Of a stretch of 20,437 nucleotides of DNA, positions 15,359-20,437 are shown piece after piece. The stretch lies in contig PWWF01000413.1 of assembly GCA_003561595.1 (NCBI GenBank), positions 1-20,437 of the forward strand, read 5' to 3'. The notes beneath the pieces are model-generated. The model was not told where the DNA came from. It was given only the letters and a program-made list of their open reading frames with translations, and ran no database searches. The position numbers and the translations under genes were made by a program. Every line of letters begins with the position of its first letter. The stretch's first letter is position 1. The stretch comes from Paracoccaceae bacterium (GTDB lineage: Bacteria; Pseudomonadota; Alphaproteobacteria; Rhodobacterales; Rhodobacteraceae).

Positions 15359-16052
15359 GGGTCAACCTTTCGCGCATGATCGCGCGCATATCTGCCGCCG
15401 CCGGTCGCCCATCGAGCGCCTGGAACAAAGGTTCCAAAGCGTCATGATCCGAGACATACTCCTCATAGCGCAGGGTGAGACAACGGGACGGATGGGCAGC
15501 TGCAACCGCGTCAAAGACCTGCTCAGCCGAGTGGATCACGGCCTGCACCTCTGCCGGATCGTGCCGCCGCCACCAGGAAGATCGGGCGACCGCATGGACA
15601 TCACGCGTGTTGAAGATCAGGCGTGCGCGCGGAAAGTTCCGCAGGATGAATGCCAGATAGGCGCGGAATTCGGCCTGATCGGGGAGAGTGCGGATTTCCT
15701 TGAACCCGCCGATGCGGGTGCCCGGCGGCGGCCGCAGCACCTGCGCGACAAAGCATTCGGTCAGCATGCGTGCATAGGTGTCGGCATCGATACGCTCCGC
15801 CCCGAACCATGGATGCGCGGGGTCGGAGATCAGGGATCTTGCCCGCATGTCGCGTATGTCCGGACTATGCGCCAGCGCCCGCCAGCTTCGGAACAGCGGG
15901 TAGAGTGCATTGTTGTTCTCGCCCCGGATCAGGCAGCCCGGAACCGCGTTCATCAGCCGTTGCAGCAAGGTCGAGCCCGAGCGCCCGTAAGTGACGATAA
16001 AGGCATATCCGTCAGGGGGATGTCGAAACTGGCTCACGTATCGTTGCCTCAT
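15348..16052 (-). CDS. PAPS-dependent sulfotransferase family protein
   Basis: It probably transfers sulfate from 3'-phosphoadenylyl-sulfate to a carbohydrate. The protein has 234 residues. The 5'-phosphosulfate-binding loop is TYGRSGSTLLQRLMN (residues 21-35). The 3'-phosphate-binding region is visible as RLIFNTRDVHAVARSSWWRR, with the usual Arg and Ser. A TLRYEEYVSDHDALEPLFQAL segment near the C-terminus is the typical family ending. The ATG at 16052 has a poor ribosome site; GTG 16037, with GAGG nine bases before it, is an equally plausible start and would lose five residues. The gene overlaps the large glycosyltransferase gene by 11 bp, so the two are co-expressed and likely act on the same glycan. 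It is divergent from the P-loop gene at 16177. APS/PAPS synthesis genes are not in the window. Confidence 0.85.
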   Translation of the reverse strand: MRQRYVSQFRHPPDGYAFIVTYGRSGSTLLQRLMNAVPGCLIRGENNNALYPLFRSWRALAHSPDIRDMRARSLISDPAHPWFGAERIDADTYARMLTECFVAQVLRPPPGTRIGGFKEIRTLPDQAEFRAYLAFILRNFPRARLIFNTRDVHAVARSSWWRRHDPAEVQAVIHSAEQVFDAVAAAHPSRCLTLRYEEYVSDHDALEPLFQALDGRPAAADMRAIMRERLTHAT

Positions 16053-16061
16053 CTGGTCTGG

Positions 16062-16099
16062 TGTCCCGGCATGTCGGGCCTGCTCCCAATCTGGGGACA
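16062..16099. repeat. Nested dyads in the sulfotransferase / P-loop divergent promoter region
   Basis: TGTCCC (16062-16067) and GGGACA (16094-16099) form a perfect 6-bp inverted repeat 26 bases apart. Inside it sits CCCGGCATGTCGGG (16065-16078), a near-perfect palindrome with one mismatched pair. The region is 124 bp long and separates two divergent transcripts, so an operator is a reasonable but unproven reading. Confidence 0.3.
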
Positions 16100-16176
16100 G
16101 CGGATTAACATTCCGTTGCCTGTGGCACGGTTTTTTCGTTGATCTTTCAGTAAGGTTTGCGGGTTAGGGTGCTCAC

Positions 16177-17322
16177 ATGCTCGATTCAGACCCACCTCGC
16201 GGACCGACTGTCGCAGATGCGTCACTGCAGGCGCATCCGGGGCACGACCTTGACCAGCATCGCGCGCGGGCCACCGGGATGGATGTGCAGGGTCTGACGG
16301 CTGCGATGATGGCACGCGCGGATCTGGGCGATATCCGCGCCGCTTTGGTCTATGGCGAGGCTTTGTTTGCTCGGCAACCCGGTGCCGCGCTGGCACAGCG
16401 TCTGGCGCGGTTCCATCGGCAATGCCGAACTTTCCGGGCGGGCGCGCGCCTGCTGTCGCGCGTGCAGGCGCGGTCATGCGAGTGCCCTGCAGTGTTACGC
16501 CAGCAGGCGGAGCTTGCCGCGCTGGCGCAGGACTTCAGCGCAGCGGCCAACCTGTGGGAACAGGTGTTGGGAGCAAGTCGTGAACTGGGCAGCTATGCCA
16601 TTCTACAAGCGGTCGGATGTTTGCGGCACGCCGGACAAGATGCGCTTGCGCAAAAGGTCATCCGCGCCCATTCGGACCCCCTGCGCGCAGCCCATGGACC
16701 GGATGCCGTGGCACTGCTGTCCAAAGGGTTGCAGGGGCTGCCCGCTGCGCCGCCGGCGCTGAGCATGATCACCGGCAATAACGGCACCGGCAAGACCAGC
16801 GTCGGGCATCTGTTGCAGGCCATCGGGTTCCGGATCGTCGATGCGGATGCCGCGATCGGCATGTATTGCCGGGCGGGGCAGTACAGCCCGCTGCGCTTTG
16901 ATCTGACGCAGGGCAATCCGCAGATGGAGCGCGATATCGTCTGGATCTGGCCAGGGTCGTTGTTTCATGCGGCCTGTTCTCGGGCGCGGGATTCCGGGCG
17001 TCCCGTCGCCGTCGTCGGTGGGTTCGGCCGGGTTGTCGCGCCCTTCATCGAACAGGTAGATCACGTTATCCATATGGCAGCGCCGACCGGGGTGATCGCG
17101 CGGCGACTGGCAAAGCGCAACTCGCCCACCCACCGCCCCGGTACGCGTGGCCATGCAGCCGCGTTGCGGCGCAATGACCGGCTGTCAGCACAGGCGCTCG
17201 GCGCGACCCCGATCCGGGCGAACCAGCCGATCTGGCAGGTCTGCGCTGATATCCTGGCCGCTTTTGCAGCGCCCGGGAACGCACCCGGGCCGCAGGCTTC
17301 CGTATGCGCGCGGCAGCCTTAA
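16177..17322 (+). CDS. Unassigned protein: helical (TPR-like) repeats plus P-loop kinase-like domain
   Basis: A 381-residue protein I cannot name. Residues about 35-185 are Ala-rich helical hairpins with tetratricopeptide-like spacing (GDIRAALVYGEALFARQP, QDFSAAANLWEQVLG, GQDALAQKVIRAHS). Residues about 195-360 form a nucleotide-binding domain: Walker A is GNNGTGKT with Lys206 and Thr207, then a DADAAIG motif (222-228) placed as in shikimate or nucleoside-monophosphate kinases, a VVGGFGRVVAPF strand, and a basic RRLAKR segment that may act as lid. Phosphorylation of a small molecule or sugar is the likeliest activity, but the substrate is unknown. No membrane segment or signal peptide is seen. 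ATG 16177 has only AGGG-type upstream bases; ATG 16279 is an alternative. It precedes the type I secretion pair by 97 bp on the same strand and is divergent from the sulfotransferase, so it may link the two units. Confidence 0.75.
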   Translation: MLDSDPPRGPTVADASLQAHPGHDLDQHRARATGMDVQGLTAAMMARADLGDIRAALVYGEALFARQPGAALAQRLARFHRQCRTFRAGARLLSRVQARSCECPAVLRQQAELAALAQDFSAAANLWEQVLGASRELGSYAILQAVGCLRHAGQDALAQKVIRAHSDPLRAAHGPDAVALLSKGLQGLPAAPPALSMITGNNGTGKTSVGHLLQAIGFRIVDADAAIGMYCRAGQYSPLRFDLTQGNPQMERDIVWIWPGSLFHAACSRARDSGRPVAVVGGFGRVVAPFIEQVDHVIHMAAPTGVIARRLAKRNSPTHRPGTRGHAAALRRNDRLSAQALGATPIRANQPIWQVCADILAAFAAPGNAPGPQASVCARQP

Positions 17323-17419
17323 CCTCGTCTCAAACTCTCTGCGGCATGGTCCTGTTACACTCTGGCACACCCCGCCGGGGGCCAAACTGTCCATTGCCGC
17401 ACCCGGAAAGACCATTCGC

Positions 17420-19201
17420 ATGACCCACCCCCCCGATACCGCGCCTGGCGACCGTATCAGGGGGCTGCTGACCCGCGGCGAAGGGCGTCTGGTCTGGGTC
17501 ATTGGGGGGATCAGTGTCTTCACCAACCTGCTGATGCTGACCGGGCCGATCTTCATGCTGCAGGTCTATGACCGTGTGCTGTCCAGCCAGTCGGAACCGA
17601 CGCTGCTTGTCCTGTTCGCGCTGGTCGCCTTTCTCTACACCGTCTTTGGCGTGCTCGATCATGCGCGTGCGCGCATCGGTGCGCGGCTGGGTGCGCAACT
17701 TCATGACCGGCTCGACCCGCAGGTTTTCGCGGCGGCCCTGAGCACGGATCGCACGCGCGCCGCAAGGGCCCCGGCCGAGCTGTCGGGCCTGCAGCAATTC
17801 GCCAGCGCCCCGGCCTTCATGGCGCTGTTCGATTTCCCCTGGGTGCCGCTGTTTCTGGGCATAATCGCGCTGCTGAACCCATGGCTGGGGTTGTTGGCCT
17901 GCCTGGCCGCGCTGCTGCTTGCGGGGTTGGGCATGGCCAATATTCGCGCCAGCCGCTTACCGGTGGGGCAGGCGCAAACATCGGCGTTCCGGGCCGACCG
18001 GATGACCCGCCAGATCGCGCAACAGAGCCCCGAGCTCGATACCATGAACATGCGCGCAGGCGCGCTGTCGCGCTGGCAGGGGCAGCGGCGGAAGGCGCTT
18101 GATCATGCGCTGGCGCTCAGCGATACCTGCGGACGGTTCGGCGCTACTGCGCGCGCGTTACGGCTGTTCCTGCAATCCGCGATTCTGGCTGCGGGCGCGT
18201 TGCTGGTGCTGCGCGGGCAGTTGACGCCGGGGGGCATGATCGCGGCCTCGATCATTCTGGGCCGGGCGCTGGCGCCGCTGGATCAGTTGATCGGGGGCTG
18301 GCCGCAAGTGCAGCTTGCGCGCGCGGGCATGGCAAGCTTGCGTGACCTGCTGTCACACAATCCGCCCCTGCGCGCGCGCACCCGGCTTCCCGTCCCGCGC
18401 GGGCAGCTTGTCGTCCGCCAGCTTGGGCTGCAGGTGCAAACCGGGGCGCGGCGTGTCGTGTTGCGGGATGTGAGTTTCACGCTGGGGCATGGGCAGGTGC
18501 TGGGCGTCGTCGGGGCTTCGGGCGCGGGCAAATCCTCGCTCGCGGCGGCGCTTGTCGGGCTCTGGCCGCCCGACAGGGGCGAGATCCGGCTGGATGGCGC
18601 GCGGCTGGACCAGTATCCGCCCGACCAGCTTGGCGCAGCGCTGGGCTATCTGCCCCAGCGCGTCACCCTGTTCGAGGGCAGCCTGCGCGACAATATCGCG
18701 CGTCTGGACCCGGCTGCCAGCGACAGTGATGTGATTGCCGCCGCAAAGGCGACCGGCGCCCATGACATGATCCTGTCACTGCCCGATGGCTATGAGACAA
18801 TGATCACGTCTGAGGAGGCGCGGCTTTCGGGGGGCCAGAACCAGCGGATCGGGCTGGCCCGCGCCTTTTTCGGCGATCCTGTCGTGATTGTTCTGGATGA
18901 ACCCGATGCCAGTCTGGATGCTGAGGGGTTGCGCGCGCTGGGCCTGGCGATCACTGCGGCGCGGGACCGGGGGGCGAGCGTGGTCCTGACCACGCATCGC
19001 GTCGAATTGCTGCAGGGCTGTGACATGACCATCCAGCTGGAGCGCGGCGCTATGGTCCGGCCCCACCCGGCGAGTGGCGAAGCCGCCCGACGGCACACTG
19101 CTACACGATCGGTCCCGCAAGTGCTGCAAGCACCGGTTCTGACGGATGCTGGCCAGATCAGGTTTCCGTGGGAGGCCGGTCGCAACGGGGCCGCACGATG
19201 A
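17420..19201 (+). CDS. Type I secretion ABC transporter, PrtD-like permease-ATPase
   Basis: The inner-membrane energy component of a type I secretion system, exporting proteins straight through both membranes with an HlyD adaptor and a TolC-like channel. The protein has 593 residues. The membrane domain (about 25-300) starts with the typical LVWVIGGISVFTNLLMLTGPI and LQVYDRVLSS. There is no N-terminal C39 peptidase domain, which fits the PrtD group. The ATPase domain is complete: Walker A G365-S372 (GASGAGKS), Q-loop YLPQRVTLFEGSLRDN, signature LSGGQ (469-473), Walker B ending Asp493-Glu494, and H-loop His526. ATG 17420 is chosen because GGAAAG lies nine bases upstream and the protein then has the normal family N-terminus; the open frame back to 17147 runs through the preceding gene. 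The stop overlaps the adaptor gene start (ATGA). The substrate is unknown. Confidence 0.93.
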   Translation: MTHPPDTAPGDRIRGLLTRGEGRLVWVIGGISVFTNLLMLTGPIFMLQVYDRVLSSQSEPTLLVLFALVAFLYTVFGVLDHARARIGARLGAQLHDRLDPQVFAAALSTDRTRAARAPAELSGLQQFASAPAFMALFDFPWVPLFLGIIALLNPWLGLLACLAALLLAGLGMANIRASRLPVGQAQTSAFRADRMTRQIAQQSPELDTMNMRAGALSRWQGQRRKALDHALALSDTCGRFGATARALRLFLQSAILAAGALLVLRGQLTPGGMIAASIILGRALAPLDQLIGGWPQVQLARAGMASLRDLLSHNPPLRARTRLPVPRGQLVVRQLGLQVQTGARRVVLRDVSFTLGHGQVLGVVGASGAGKSSLAAALVGLWPPDRGEIRLDGARLDQYPPDQLGAALGYLPQRVTLFEGSLRDNIARLDPAASDSDVIAAAKATGAHDMILSLPDGYETMITSEEARLSGGQNQRIGLARAFFGDPVVIVLDEPDASLDAEGLRALGLAITAARDRGASVVLTTHRVELLQGCDMTIQLERGAMVRPHPASGEAARRHTATRSVPQVLQAPVLTDAGQIRFPWEAGRNGAAR

Positions 19202-20437
19202 CATCCGCGCGCTATTCGGCACGGGGGCCACTGCGTATCGCTGCCGCCGCGATCATCTTTCTGCTGTTCGGCTTCGGGTCATGGGCGGTTGCAGCGCGCC
19301 TGTCCGGGGCGGTGATCGGCGAGGGGGTGATCGCGGTCGAGCGCAATCTTCTGGCCCTGCAGCACCCCGATGGTGGTGTGATCGCGGACCTGCCGGTCGT
19401 TGAGGGGCAGGAGGTCGCGCCCGGAGAGGTTCTGCTACGCATCGACGGGGCAGCGCTGGAGACGGAGCTGCGGCTGATCGAGGGGCGGCTGACCGAGATT
19501 CTGGCGCGGCGCACGCGGCTGGAGGCCGTGATCGCGGGGGCGGAGGAACTGGAGCCACCCGCGGATGCACCGCTACCTGTGATGCAAGAGAAATTCGCCG
19601 CGAGCCTGCGCAGCGAGGCCGCGGTGTTCGATGCGCAGCACATTGCCAAGGCGGCGCTCGTCGCGCAGCTATCGCAACGCAAGGTGCAGATCGATGCGCA
19701 ACTGGACGGGATCGCGGCGCAGATCGCGGCACTTGACGAGCAGCGCGCCCATGTTCAGCGTGAACATGACGTTCAGGCCAAGCTGATCGCGCAAGGCCTG
19801 GCACAATCCGCGCGCCTGACCGCGCTGGAGCGCGAGGCCGCGCGGCTGCGCGGCAGCCATGCGGGCCTGATCGCTGACCGGGCCGTGGCGGCAGAGCGCC
19901 GGGCCGAAATCGCGCATCAGATCCTGTCGCTGAATGCCCAGCACCGGGATGAGGCGCTGCGGGAATTGCGCGATGTCACGCTGCAACAGGCCGAGCTGAC
20001 CGAACAGCGCGCGGCATTGCGCGGCCGCATCGCGCGGCTGAGCCTGCGCGCGCCGATGCGCGCGCGCGTGCATGCGCTGGCCGTCGCCGGTGCGGGTGAG
20101 GTGCTGCGCGCGGGCGATGCGGCGCTGCATCTGGTGCCGACCGACCGGCCGCTGGTCATCACGGCGCAGGTGGCCCCGTCGGATATCGACCAGATTGTGC
20201 AGGGCCAGCAGGCGAGCATCGTGTTGCCATCGCTGAACCAGCGCGACCTGCCACAGCTTGACGCGCAGGTGACGCATGTGTCGGCGGATGTGTTTCAGGA
20301 TCAGGCGGGCGGGCCGCGGTATTACCGGGTCAAGCTGCGGATGGCCGAGGGGGCTCTGGGTGATCTGGTGCTGCGCCCCGGCATGCCGGTCGATGTGTTC
20401 TTCGCCACCGGCGCGCAAAGCCCGCTGACCTATCTGA
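19198..20437 (+). CDS. HlyD-family type I secretion periplasmic adaptor (C-terminus beyond window edge)
   Basis: The adaptor links the ABC transporter to an outer-membrane channel. ATG 19198 overlaps the ABC transporter TGA in an ATGA junction. The frame remains open for 413 codons to the right edge. A short cytoplasmic N-terminus is followed by one membrane segment (about residues 13-33, IAAAAIIFLLFGFGSWAVAA). A lipoyl/beta-barrel part follows (VERNLLALQHPDGGVIADLPVVEGQEVAPGE). Then comes a long Ala/Leu/Gln/Arg-rich coiled coil (about 85-280), and the second lipoyl half and barrel (LSLRAPMRARVHAL, VAPSDIDQIVQGQ, LRPGMPVDVFF). The last visible residues, SPLTYL, resemble the GERTPLSYL seen near the end of PrtE-type adaptors, so only some 15-30 residues are probably missing. 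A TolC-like protein or the substrate gene could lie to the right. Confidence 0.93.
   Translation, partial: MTSARYSARGPLRIAAAAIIFLLFGFGSWAVAARLSGAVIGEGVIAVERNLLALQHPDGGVIADLPVVEGQEVAPGEVLLRIDGAALETELRLIEGRLTEILARRTRLEAVIAGAEELEPPADAPLPVMQEKFAASLRSEAAVFDAQHIAKAALVAQLSQRKVQIDAQLDGIAAQIAALDEQRAHVQREHDVQAKLIAQGLAQSARLTALEREAARLRGSHAGLIADRAVAAERRAEIAHQILSLNAQHRDEALRELRDVTLQQAELTEQRAALRGRIARLSLRAPMRARVHALAVAGAGEVLRAGDAALHLVPTDRPLVITAQVAPSDIDQIVQGQQASIVLPSLNQRDLPQLDAQVTHVSADVFQDQAGGPRYYRVKLRMAEGALGDLVLRPGMPVDVFFATGAQSPLTYL

Noticed and set aside
16177..17322. APS kinase supplying PAPS to the neighbouring sulfotransferase
   Set aside because: It has a Walker A motif but none of the other APS-kinase signatures, and the fused helical repeats are not part of that family.
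17147..17419. Type I ABC transporter extended to 684 residues
   Set aside because: The extension overlaps the end of the P-loop gene in another frame and is Arg/Ser-rich noise; ATG 17420 has a ribosome site and the normal family N-terminus.
1..20437. tRNA, rRNA, CRISPR, insertion sequences, attachment sites
   Set aside because: None seen. Runs of alternating GC are common throughout but reflect base composition and codon use.

Overview
The window is dense, GC-rich DNA with strong G/C at third codon positions. Its gene content (a ureDABC-x-E urease operon, CoA-acylating methylmalonate-semialdehyde dehydrogenase with a LysR regulator, and a separated MnmC pair) points to an alphaproteobacterium, most likely of the Rhodobacteraceae/Rhodobacterales. 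That placement is inferred from gene families and base composition, not from a marker gene. No tRNA, rRNA, CRISPR array, insertion sequence or integrase was seen, and no stretch over 300 bases lacks a gene.

Layout. (1) 1-3896, minus strand: urease operon in the order ureD, ureA, ureB, ureC, a small unassigned ORF, ureE (cut by the left edge). Gaps are a few bases except for 134 bp before the small ORF. (2) 4117-4926: xthA-type exonuclease III, divergent from ureD across a 220-bp region. (3) 4928-8337: a LysR-type regulator (minus), divergent from the valine catabolic pair mmsA-mmsB (plus). A perfect dyad lies directly against the lysR start. (4) 8334-10953: an EamA/DMT permease coupled to a stand-alone MnmC methyltransferase (minus), divergent from a stand-alone FAD-dependent MnmC oxidoreductase (plus). 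Many gammaproteobacteria carry these two enzymes as one fused protein. (5) 11087-16052, minus: a sulfotransferase overlapping by 11 bp a 1423-residue protein. That protein has an N-terminal galectin-like lectin domain, a long unassigned helical region, a beta-1,3-galactosyltransferase-like domain with an Asp triad, and a C-terminal family-2-like glycosyltransferase. (6) 16177 to the right edge, plus: a helical-repeat protein with a P-loop kinase-like domain, then a type I secretion ABC transporter overlapping its HlyD-type adaptor (cut by the right edge).

How the genes fit together. Regions 1-4 are housekeeping or metabolic: urea nitrogen use, abasic-site DNA repair, valine breakdown to propionyl-CoA, and wobble-uridine modification of tRNA. 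Regions 5-6 look accessory and are the most original part. Two divergent units share one promoter region: one would build and sulfate a glycan, the other holds a kinase-like protein and a type I secretion pair. The inferred model is a cell-surface or exported sulfated glycan or glycoconjugate linked to a type I-secreted protein. The secreted substrate is not in view, and the link between the two units rests only on proximity.
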